Assembly: GCA_002732675.1 (NCBI GenBank)
Contig: NVRR01000037.1
Location: 1 to 16,723, forward strand
Source of the DNA: Sneathiella sp.
Lineage (GTDB): Bacteria > Pseudomonadota > Alphaproteobacteria > Sneathiellales > Sneathiellaceae
DNA: 16,723 nucleotides
Direction of reading: 5' to 3'
Below, in pieces: positions 8,388-14,832 of the stretch. Position numbers and translations under genes: made by a program. Below the pieces are notes generated by a model. It did no database searches, was not told the DNA's origin, and saw only the letters and a program-made list of their open reading frames with translations. Position 1 is the first letter of the stretch. Every line of letters begins with the position of its first letter.

Positions 8388-9509
8388 ATGAGCGAGAATA
8401 AGAAAAATAGAGCCGCGTTAAAAACACTCCGCTTCGTCGATCGGGCCATTGCGGATTTGCGCCGCGGTTTGCCAGTCATTGTGTGCGGCCCGGAAGAAGC
8501 GTCGTTAGTTCTAGCAACAGAAATGGCCTTTACCGCAGAGCTGGAAGCTCTCGCGGAATTGGGCGATGACGCACCTATACTGGCGCTCACCTCCCATCGC
8601 GCCAATGTCTTGCATGTGAAACCGACCGGCGATAGTGCCGTTCGCCTGAAAATCGAAGACTGGATGGACGCGCCCCTGATGCGGGCCCTTGCCGATGCAA
8701 CCCATGATCTCGATCAGCCTTTTCGCGGGCCATTCACGCGGCTAAAGGGCGCCTTGCCGAAGACCCTTCCGGGGGCGATAAAACTCGTCAAACTGGGCCG
8801 ATTGCTCCCTTCTGTATTGGCCTCAACGGTCTCTAAGGACCGGATCAAAGCCCTCGCGGCCGCGGAAGACATATCGGTGGTTGAGCTTGATGATATTAGC
8901 CGGTTTGAAGAAACCGCTGCCCTGCAGCTCAAGCCCGTGGCGTCGGCAAAAGTACCCCTTCAGGGGGCCGAGAATACGACCATCCATGCCTTTCGTCCGC
9001 AAGATGGCGGCATCGAGCACCTGGCGATCGTTGTCGGAGATCCAAACCGCAGCGAACCTGTTCTGGCACGCTTGCATTCGGAATGCTTTACCGGCGATCT
9101 GATCGGGTCGCTTAAGTGTGATTGCGGCGAACAGCTGCGCGGTGCCCTCAAAGCCATCAACGACCAAGGAGGCGGAGTGCTACTTTATCTCGCCCAAGAG
9201 GGGCGCGGCATTGGGCTGGTCAATAAACTCCGTGCCTACAAGCTGCAAAGCGACGGCTTTGATACGATTGATGCTAACGAACGGCTCGGCTTTGATGCGG
9301 ATGAGCGTGTCTTCCAGCCCGCAGCAGAGATGTTTCGCCTGCTCGGCTTTCAAAAAGTCCGGCTGATGACCAATAATCCGGAAAAAATCGAAGGCCTTAC
9401 CCGACATGGAATTGAGGTGACGGAACGCGTCTCTCACGCCTTTCCGTCCAACACCCATAACGAGTTATATCTGGCGACAAAACGCAAACGCAGCGGACAC
9501 TATCTCTAA
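8388..9509 (+). CDS. ribA: GTP cyclohydrolase II with degenerate RibB-like N-terminal domain
   Basis: Opens GTP to the pyrimidine precursor of riboflavin, releasing formate and pyrophosphate. 373 residues. The C-terminal half (from about 195) is a complete GTP cyclohydrolase II: zinc ligands Cys233, Cys244 and Cys246 in SECFTGDLIGSLKCDCG, then YLAQEGRGIGL (268-278) and the late MTNNPEKIEGL. The first about 170 residues resemble RibB (DHBP synthase) in overall pattern (ALEAL-like helix, then RRGLPVIV). The acidic RibB catalytic loop (D-x-E-x-E-G-D) is replaced by GPEEASLVL, so that half is probably not a working DHBP synthase. Long RibA proteins of this kind are, to my knowledge, usual in alphaproteobacteria. 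The start is ATG 8388, with only a weak ribosome binding site. Confidence 0.93.
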   Translation: MSENKKNRAALKTLRFVDRAIADLRRGLPVIVCGPEEASLVLATEMAFTAELEALAELGDDAPILALTSHRANVLHVKPTGDSAVRLKIEDWMDAPLMRALADATHDLDQPFRGPFTRLKGALPKTLPGAIKLVKLGRLLPSVLASTVSKDRIKALAAAEDISVVELDDISRFEETAALQLKPVASAKVPLQGAENTTIHAFRPQDGGIEHLAIVVGDPNRSEPVLARLHSECFTGDLIGSLKCDCGEQLRGALKAINDQGGGVLLYLAQEGRGIGLVNKLRAYKLQSDGFDTIDANERLGFDADERVFQPAAEMFRLLGFQKVRLMTNNPEKIEGLTRHGIEVTERVSHAFPSNTHNELYLATKRKRSGHYL

Positions 9510-9586
9510 ATTGCCTTTCACCCGGCATAATTTGCCCAAACAATTTGATTTCTGTTCGGTAAAAAGCCTCTTTTAGGCGAAATTAC

Positions 9587-9602
9587 TGGCACGCTCTTTG
9601 CT
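9587..9602 (+). promoter_or_regulatory. sigma-54 (RpoN) promoter, TGGCACG-N4-TTGCT
   Basis: The -24/-12 element TGGCACG (9587-9593), CTCT (9594-9597), TTGCT (9598-9602) fits the sigma-54 consensus TGGCACG-N4-TTGC(A/T) at every defined base and with exact spacing. Transcription would begin about 12 bases after the GC, near 9613, one base before the Shine-Dalgarno AAGGAG of the next gene. It therefore serves the unknown protein at 9626. Sigma-54 promoters need an upstream activator; small inverted repeats at 9524-9536 (GGCA-N5-TGCC) and 9566-9578 (GCCT-N5-AGGC) are weak candidates for its site. Confidence 0.85.
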
Positions 9603-9613
9603 TCTATATGGGT

Positions 9614-9619
9614 AAGGAG
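9614..9619 (+). promoter_or_regulatory. Shine-Dalgarno AAGGAG fixing the start at 9626
   Basis: A full AAGGAG lies 6 bases before ATG 9626. An in-frame ATG at 9608 would place this site inside the coding sequence. It would also lie upstream of the expected sigma-54 transcription start near 9613, so 9608 is rejected as the start. Confidence 0.8.
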
Positions 9620-9625
9620 AAATAT

Positions 9626-10396
9626 ATGTCGATCAATGCTGTAACAAGTGACCCATACGCCTATCTCGATCGCGCGCTGCCCGGCGATCAAGTTGCCCAA
9701 TATGTGCCGGCAACGAAAACGAAAGATGGCCAGCCAATGGCCGACAACTCTGGCTTTGGCGAAGACGGGTTTGGCTTTGATGACTTTCTCGATATTATCA
9801 ACCCGCTTCAACATATTCCCGTCATCTCGTCTTTGTATCGCGAGATAACCGGGGACGAGATCAGCCCGGGATCGCGCATGATCGGTGGTACGATCTTTGG
9901 TGGCGGTATCGGTCTTGCCGTCTCCTTCGTTAATTCCGCCATAGAAGACAGTACAGGCAAAGACGTTGGCGGACATATATTAGGGCTGTTCTCTTCCGAA
10001 GATGATGGTGGTAGTGAAGAACTTCTCGCTGTTGCGCCGAAAGCGGATGAAATTCAGGTGCCTGCGGCACCATTGGCTTCTCCGCCACAATCGTTACCAC
10101 AAGCACTGCCGCAAACGTTGCCGCCACCATCGCAGACCGCCGTTCCAATCAGTCTGGAATGGAAGGGCAATAAACCCGATCTCCTGCTTAATCTTGAAAA
10201 AGCCAAGTCCCTGCAAAGCAAGGAATTAACGCCAGAGCAATTAAATGCCGTCATCCGGAGTTTCCATACCTCTCCGGCTTCTCCAATAACCACAGCGCCA
10301 CAGGCCGCCGCCGCATATCAGCAGTCGACTCTTATCGCCGAAAATAGCGCTGTTCCCAGAGATACTTACGCTTTCCCAGAGACCGTAACACGTTAA
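9626..10396 (+). CDS. protein of unknown function, sigma-54-controlled
   Basis: A 256-residue protein without a signal peptide. It has four parts. Residues 1-50 are polar. Residues 51-122 form a compact module (FLDIINPLQHIP, then YREITGDEISPG, then a Gly-rich hydrophobic stretch GGTIFGGGIGLAVSF at 87-101, then EDSTGKDVGGHILGLF). About 140-170 is a Pro/Gln-rich linker with repeated PQ-x-LP steps. The polar tail includes ELTPEQLNAVIRSF. From memory the middle module recurs in hypothetical proteins of Rhodospirillales-like bacteria, but I cannot name a family or function. The glycine-spaced hydrophobic stretch resembles a membrane-inserting glycine zipper; it may instead be a buried helix. The sigma-54 promoter suggests motility, nitrogen or surface-related control, flagellar being the most common case in alphaproteobacteria. 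No motility gene lies in the window. It is monocistronic, with the next gene under its own promoter. Confidence 0.8.
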   Translation: MSINAVTSDPYAYLDRALPGDQVAQYVPATKTKDGQPMADNSGFGEDGFGFDDFLDIINPLQHIPVISSLYREITGDEISPGSRMIGGTIFGGGIGLAVSFVNSAIEDSTGKDVGGHILGLFSSEDDGGSEELLAVAPKADEIQVPAAPLASPPQSLPQALPQTLPPPSQTAVPISLEWKGNKPDLLLNLEKAKSLQSKELTPEQLNAVIRSFHTSPASPITTAPQAAAAYQQSTLIAENSAVPRDTYAFPETVTR

Positions 10397-10418
10397 CATA
10401 TCTTGCGCGGCGTCACGG

Positions 10419-10447
10419 ATGACAATCGCGGGCGCCACCGCTAGACT
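10419..10447 (+). promoter_or_regulatory. candidate sigma-70 promoter for a leaderless L,D-transpeptidase mRNA
   Basis: ATGACA (10419-10424) lies exactly 17 bp ahead of TAGACT (10442-10447); five and four of six bases match the consensus. Only six bases then separate the -10 element from ATG 10454. The transcript would start at or next to the start codon, which explains why there is no Shine-Dalgarno sequence before it. Confidence 0.5.
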
Positions 10448-10453
10448 ATATCA

Positions 10454-10972
10454 ATGGATATTGAGGTGACATGGCTTGCCGGGTCAAAAGCGTTGTTACG
10501 CTACGGCTCCGTCGAAATGGATTGCGCCCTTGGCAAGGCGGGAATTACGGCGAACAAGCGCGAAGGTGACCACGCAACACCCGTCGGGCGGTTTCCACTG
10601 CGGTTTCTGTTTTACCGGGGCGATAAACTTGGCAAACCACAAACAACGTTGGCAGGTCAGGAAATCAGCCCGTTTGATGGTTGGTGCGACGCCCCCGATC
10701 ACCCCCGGTATAATCAATATGTCCGCATTCCTTTTAGCGCCAGTCATGAACGGCTATGGCGAGAAGACGATCTCTATGATCTTGTGATTATTCTGGGCCA
10801 TAACGACGCGCCAGCTGTAGCGGGGGATGGTAGTTGTATTTTCCTGCATGTGGCTCGTAATGATTATCAGGGGACTGAGGGCTGCGTTGCCCTCAAAAAA
10901 CAGGATTTACTGACGTTATTGGCGGCGTTGGACGGAGATAGCCATCTCACCATTCTGCCAGCAACAGAATAA
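10454..10972 (+). CDS. YkuD-type L,D-transpeptidase family protein
   Basis: A 172-residue YkuD-fold protein. The catalytic cysteine motif is intact: His132 in IFLHVAR and Cys144 in GTEGCVAL, with the upstream GHNDAP stretch and the THPVGRF-like motif here as ATPVGRFPLRF (41-51). The YkuD fold forms meso-DAP cross-links or attaches lipoproteins to peptidoglycan in the periplasm. This one has no N-terminal signal peptide (MDIEVTWLAG), as in a subset of short YkuD proteins, so its location and true substrate are uncertain. There is no ribosome binding site, and a promoter ending six bases before the ATG suggests a leaderless message. It converges with yggS, with 5 bp between the stops. Confidence 0.87.
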   Translation: MDIEVTWLAGSKALLRYGSVEMDCALGKAGITANKREGDHATPVGRFPLRFLFYRGDKLGKPQTTLAGQEISPFDGWCDAPDHPRYNQYVRIPFSASHERLWREDDLYDLVIILGHNDAPAVAGDGSCIFLHVARNDYQGTEGCVALKKQDLLTLLAALDGDSHLTILPATE

Positions 10973-10977
10973 GCCGG

Positions 10978-11679
10978 TTATTCCGGGACAGCTCTTGTCC
11001 CAAAAACGGCTGTGCCAACACGGACAGACGTCGCGCCAAACTGAATGGCCGTTTCGAAATCAGCACTCATACCCATGCTCAGGTGATCCAGATTATTCCG
11101 CGCGGCAATTTTCGCCAACAGCGCGAAATGCGGCGCCGGTTGTTCCGCAGCAGGCGGAATACACATCAAACCCACCACCTTCAATCCCAGCTCATCACGG
11201 CATTCGCGGATAAAGGCATCGGCCTCCGCCGGTGATACTCCCGCCTTTTGCGCCTCTTCGCCGGTATTCACCTGAATATAAACAGGCAAATGCCTGTCGG
11301 CTGCCTGCATTTCCTTGGCCAGAACCCGCGCCAGCTTTAATCGGTCGACCGTTTGAATGACATCAAAAAGCGCCACGGCGTCTTTCGCCTTGTTGGTTTG
11401 CAAGGGGCCGATCAAATGCAGCTCTACGTCCGCGAATTGCTGTCGGAGCGTTGGCCATTTTCCCGCGGCTTCCTGAACCCGGTTCTCTCCAAACTGTTTA
11501 TGCCCGAGGCGAAGAGCTGCTTCGACCCGTTCAAGCGGTTGCTTTTTACTGACCGCAATCAAATCGACCTCTGTCGGCTTCCGGTCCCATTTATCGCAGG
11601 ATGCCGTCATACGCTCCCGGACTTCCGAAAGGTTTTGTGAAATATCTGTATCGTTTTGGGGCATAGATGAGGACATCAT
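10978..11679 (-). CDS. yggS: YggS/PLPBP family pyridoxal 5'-phosphate homeostasis protein
   Basis: A PLP-binding single-domain TIM barrel that keeps free PLP in balance and is not known to catalyse a reaction. 233 residues. The PLP lysine is Lys45 in LIAVSKKQP. GENRVQEA, HLIGPLQTNK, VNTGEEAQKAG and the phosphate-binding LSMGMSADFETAIQFGATSVRVGTA region are all present in order. The start is probably ATG 11679 or ATG 11676, which are adjacent codons; a purine-rich GGAAAG lies just upstream. The first 12 or so residues are not conserved, so an internal Met at 11664 is also possible. A candidate promoter lies at 11707-11735. Confidence 0.95.
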   Translation of the reverse strand: MMSSSMPQNDTDISQNLSEVRERMTASCDKWDRKPTEVDLIAVSKKQPLERVEAALRLGHKQFGENRVQEAAGKWPTLRQQFADVELHLIGPLQTNKAKDAVALFDVIQTVDRLKLARVLAKEMQAADRHLPVYIQVNTGEEAQKAGVSPAEADAFIRECRDELGLKVVGLMCIPPAAEQPAPHFALLAKIAARNNLDHLSMGMSADFETAIQFGATSVRVGTAVFGTRAVPE

Positions 11680-11706
11680 AACTTTCCGTATTCCTAGGGC
11701 ATAAGG

Positions 11707-11735
11707 AGAGTATCACGGCCTCATTGGAAGCTCAA
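11707..11735 (-). promoter_or_regulatory. possible sigma-70 promoter of yggS
   Basis: On the minus strand TTGAGC (11735-11730) is followed by a 17-bp spacer and TACTCT (11712-11707), 27 bases before the yggS ATG. The -35 matches well and the -10 is poor. It is listed because spacing and position fit, not because the match is strong. Confidence 0.3.
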
Positions 11736-11836
11736 TTCCGCAGTATTGGCAGGCGAACTTCAACAATTAGCGCTATGGCGCCAATAAATGCGCAATTTGG
11801 TGCGATTAATCGGAAAAAGCCGGTAATTTCTGAAAA

Positions 11837-12673
11837 TTAGCGTTTCGCCGGAAGATACCCAAATTGCTCCATAACGTCGCCATGGGTCCCGACAATTCTA
11901 TCGACCTGGTCCTGGGACAGCACCGTTTTCCATTGTCCCGCCTTGCCAACCCGGAAAAACCGTTCGGTCTTATCTGATTGTTCGTTAAACCCGCCGCTTT
12001 CCTCTTGTTGGCGCGATGCAGCAAAAGACGAAAACTTTATCGCTTTCTTCAAGCGCGCCTTGGGCGGCTTTAATCCCAAGAACTTTGCAAGGCCACCGAA
12101 TGTTTTTTCTGGCTTATAGAGCATGTCTTCATAGCGCATGACATTCAGGCCAGATTTATCCATATTTTGCCAGGACGACACATGGCTCGACCAGGATCCC
12201 AGATAATCGATGGTTTTTCTGTCCGTTTCCGCACTGTGACCTGCAGGATCGATTAGCATGGTAATTCCGTCATCAAGAGAGAGGCCATAGTGACTAGACA
12301 AGGAGATCACCACATCCAGTGGATTGCGCAGAATATAAACCGCGCCTGCCGTATACTCGGGAGTAATCAACGGAATATCGTGGCTTTTGCCGAGCCAATG
12401 GTGGGTTTTAACGAAAACGGAATCCGGTCGGGTTCTGCTATACGCCTGATGCACCCGCGGACGTAAGGTGGCTATTTCTTCTTCAGAAAAGCTGGAATAG
12501 GGCTTTCCGGTCACATTCTCAAACCAGATCTTATTGCCGTCCCCGATAGTAAAGTGTGTAAGCTCATTAATATTCGCGGGCCGATCTGCATCGAGCAACA
12601 GATTATGCAAAAATGTCCGCACCCAAGTATTTCCCGATTTCGGATAGGATGCCAGCCAAATAATACCGCCCAT
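11837..12673 (-). CDS. PAPS-dependent sulfotransferase, second copy of a tandem pair
   Basis: A 278-residue Sulfotransfer_1-type enzyme that moves a sulfuryl group from PAPS to an unknown acceptor. The 5'-phosphosulfate loop is SYPKSGNTW (9-17, Lys12). VKTH at 88-91 offers the likely catalytic base, His91. The 3'-phosphate motif is RNPLDVVISLSSH (116-128). RYEDM (180-184) and the C-terminal RVGKAGQW (241-248), a PAPS-contact region, are intact. No signal peptide or membrane span is seen, so it is cytosolic like other soluble sulfotransferases. It lies 28 bp downstream of its paralogue and is surely cotranscribed with it. By hand count the two align without gaps for 276 residues at 153 identities (55%). 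Acceptors could be lipids, polysaccharide or small molecules; nothing in the window decides. Confidence 0.9.
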   Translation of the reverse strand: MGGIIWLASYPKSGNTWVRTFLHNLLLDADRPANINELTHFTIGDGNKIWFENVTGKPYSSFSEEEIATLRPRVHQAYSRTRPDSVFVKTHHWLGKSHDIPLITPEYTAGAVYILRNPLDVVISLSSHYGLSLDDGITMLIDPAGHSAETDRKTIDYLGSWSSHVSSWQNMDKSGLNVMRYEDMLYKPEKTFGGLAKFLGLKPPKARLKKAIKFSSFAASRQQEESGGFNEQSDKTERFFRVGKAGQWKTVLSQDQVDRIVGTHGDVMEQFGYLPAKR

Positions 12674-12701
12674 ATTACTTTCTCGCTGTCAATTGTTGGG
12701 G

Positions 12702-13532
12702 CTAGTCTGGGAGATAACCAAACAGCTTCATAGTGTCATAGTGACATTTCACAATTTTTTCCACCTGCTTGTCTGATAATATGTCTTCCCATTGCCCTGA
12801 CTTCCCGGCCCGGAAAAATTTTTCGTTTTTATCCGACTGCTCAATGAAACCACTTTCGTCCTCCTGCTTACGAACAACATCAAAGGAAGAAAACTGAATT
12901 GCCTTATCAAGCCGCTCCGTTGGCGGATTTAGGCCCATAAACCGCGCCATACCGCCAAATGTCTCTTCTGGCCTGTCCAGCATATCTTCATAGCGCATGA
13001 TATGCATATGCTGGCGGTTGATATTCATCCAGGAGTTCACATGGCCAGACCAAGAGCTGCAAAAAACTTCCATATCAGTGTCAGTAGCGCCAAAATAGGC
13101 TGTGCTATTGTTCGCAAAGTCGATGGCGTTGTCCAATGTCATTGCAAAGTGGTCAGCCAAGGAAATAATAACGTCTAGCGGATTTCGAACAATATAAATA
13201 GCGCCGGCCGTATATTGCATCGTGATGAGTGGTGTATCAGAAACCGACCCTAGGACACTGTGCGTTTTAACAAATACAGAATCTGGAGAACTTTCTGTGA
13301 ACGCCTTATGAACCTTGGAAATAAGCCCTAGAATTTCATGTTTGGAAAATTCCTCAAAGGGCTTCCCTCCTACTCTTTCATACCACTCTATTTTTCCATC
13401 AGCGAGTGAAAATATGCTCAATTGATTGATATCAAATGGCTCTTTAGGGTTAAGTAGCAGGTTATGGATAAATGTCCGCGTCCAAGTATTCCCGGATTTA
13501 GGATAAGATGCCAGCCAAATAATGCCACCCAT
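12702..13532 (-). CDS. PAPS-dependent sulfotransferase, first copy of a tandem pair
   Basis: 276 residues with the same architecture as its neighbour: SYPKSGNTW (9-17), VKTH (88-91), RNPLDVIISLADH (116-128), RYEDM (180-184) and RAGKSGQW (241-248). All PAPS-contact motifs are intact, so it should be active. Differences from the paralogue concentrate at residues 131-160 (6 of 30 identical), so the acceptors may differ. It is more A+T-rich: I count 68 G+C in the 180 bases 13261-13440, against 89 in 180 over roughly the matching part of the other copy (12421-12600). The start is ATG 13532 with a GGTGGAAAG ribosome-binding region. It is the first gene of a two-gene minus-strand operon, with the porin terminator upstream (13592-13620) separating it from porin transcription. 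Confidence 0.9.
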   Translation of the reverse strand: MGGIIWLASYPKSGNTWTRTFIHNLLLNPKEPFDINQLSIFSLADGKIEWYERVGGKPFEEFSKHEILGLISKVHKAFTESSPDSVFVKTHSVLGSVSDTPLITMQYTAGAIYIVRNPLDVIISLADHFAMTLDNAIDFANNSTAYFGATDTDMEVFCSSWSGHVNSWMNINRQHMHIMRYEDMLDRPEETFGGMARFMGLNPPTERLDKAIQFSSFDVVRKQEDESGFIEQSDKNEKFFRAGKSGQWEDILSDKQVEKIVKCHYDTMKLFGYLPD

Positions 13533-13591
13533 GACTACTTTCCACCATACTTACTTCGACTAATTTACCCAAATACTACCTGTCAGGCAAC

Positions 13592-13620
13592 AAAAAAAGA
13601 GGGCAGGAAACCTGCCCTCT
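13592..13620 (-). terminator. intrinsic terminator of the porin gene
   Basis: A perfect 10-bp stem (AGAGGGCAGG at 13598-13607 pairs with CCTGCCCTCT at 13611-13620) has a 3-base loop and, on the minus strand, runs straight into a T-tract (plus-strand A-run 13592-13598). It lies 25 bases past the porin stop. On the plus strand the run after the stem is only TCTATTTC, so it should work mainly in the porin direction. Confidence 0.92.
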
Positions 13621-13644
13621 TCTATTTCGACAAACTCTCTCAGA

Positions 13645-14832
13645 TTAGAAGGAGAGAGCCGTACCGACGAAGAACGTGCTTGTCCGATCAGCCATTCTGG
13701 TTGCCGTGCTTGATACCAAGTTGTTGTCATCAATCTGTACACCGCCAAAGGCTGTGATGCCAGGGCCGAGTGTGTACTGGCCACCGATGACCCAAGTATC
13801 CTGCTCATCAAGAGTGTTAGTGTTAGTAAGCAGATTATTTCCCTGCCTCTGAACCTGATCATAGGTCGTCTTGGAATATTGAACACCAACAGCCCATGGA
13901 CCCATGCCGTATTTCAGACCGGCAGACCATGCCTTAGAGTCGTTATCTTTGACGCCACCGAGGTTCGAGTCCCTACTATAGCCAGCACCAAGTGTGAAGC
14001 CAGCAAACCCAACGGATGCACCGAAGGAGTATTCAGACTGATCTTCAGTCGCCGCTACTGTTGTTGCAGCCACTGCTACAATAGGCGCACCTGTCGTCGT
14101 GCTAACTGCACCGGTGTATGTTGCACCTACAGTAGTAATACTGTTATTGACAGAGGCTTTTTGATAAGCTGCGGAAGCCGCGACATTTACCCCACCGAAT
14201 TTGTTGACATAGTTGGCAGCTGCTGACCAACCGCGGTCAACACCGCTCTCGGTCTGTGGCGCTCTATACTGAGACGCACCAGACGAACCAGTTTCAGCAC
14301 TTCCGTCCGGAACATAAGAAGCGCCCAACTGGAAGCCAGCAAAACGCGGTGTGAAGTAGGTGATTTTATCCTTGTCAGCAAACATGTTCGGGCGGGTTGT
14401 GTTGCCCTGACCCGTCGGATAGATGTTGGCTGAGTCAGCAGAAAACATCGGAACCGGTGATGGGCTTGTGTAATGCATCAAGTAACCAGCACTGTCTTCA
14501 GAGCCAAGCAGTACGCGACCGAATGAACCTTCGATGAAAACGTATGTTTCGTCGATCTGGTCGCCACTTGTATAGGCTTCAAGCTGAACATTGGCACCAA
14601 ATTTCAGGCCGTTGTCCAAAGTTGTTGAGCCCGTGAAGAAAATTTCGCCTTCCTGTGTCATCTTGTCAGGAATACGGTTAGTGCCAGAAGGTTCATCCGC
14701 ACTCTGATAGAAATATGTTGACTGCATGTAGCCGCCAACACCGAGTTTGATTTTATCTGCTGCAGAAGCACTTCCTGCAACAAAAGCACTGGCAGCGACA
14801 AGTGCTGTTGTGCCCAAGATTACTTTTTTCAT
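13645..14832 (-). CDS. outer-membrane porin, alphaproteobacterial Porin_4-like
   Basis: A 395-residue precursor of a trimeric beta-barrel porin for passive diffusion of small solutes. It has a Sec signal peptide (MKKVILGTTALVAASAFVAGSASA, cut near residue 24-25) and a mature start DKIKLGVGGYMQSTYFY. Alternating barrel strands follow, such as FGRVLLGSEDSAGYL before the constriction-loop region, FAGFQLGASYVPDGS, and WAVGVQYSKTTY. The protein ends in phenylalanine (FVGTALSF), the Bam recognition signature. Residues 231-262 are a Thr/Val/Ala-rich low-complexity insert, most likely a surface loop. The start is ATG 14832 with AGGGGAG upstream. A strong terminator follows. Substrate preference is unknown. 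Being beside two sulfotransferases may reflect an envelope theme but is not evidence of shared function. Confidence 0.92.
   Translation of the reverse strand: MKKVILGTTALVAASAFVAGSASAADKIKLGVGGYMQSTYFYQSADEPSGTNRIPDKMTQEGEIFFTGSTTLDNGLKFGANVQLEAYTSGDQIDETYVFIEGSFGRVLLGSEDSAGYLMHYTSPSPVPMFSADSANIYPTGQGNTTRPNMFADKDKITYFTPRFAGFQLGASYVPDGSAETGSSGASQYRAPQTESGVDRGWSAAANYVNKFGGVNVAASAAYQKASVNNSITTVGATYTGAVSTTTGAPIVAVAATTVAATEDQSEYSFGASVGFAGFTLGAGYSRDSNLGGVKDNDSKAWSAGLKYGMGPWAVGVQYSKTTYDQVQRQGNNLLTNTNTLDEQDTWVIGGQYTLGPGITAFGGVQIDDNNLVSSTATRMADRTSTFFVGTALSF

Noticed and set aside
9608..9625. ATG 9608 as start of the sigma-54-controlled gene
   Set aside because: It lies upstream of the expected transcription start near 9613, and the strong AAGGAG would fall inside the coding sequence.
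11776..11812. Short palindromes TGGCGCCA and CGATTAATCG downstream of the sulfotransferases
   Set aside because: They are 8 and 10 bp, are not followed by a T-tract on the minus strand, and are not repeated elsewhere in the window; not supportable as a terminator or attachment site.
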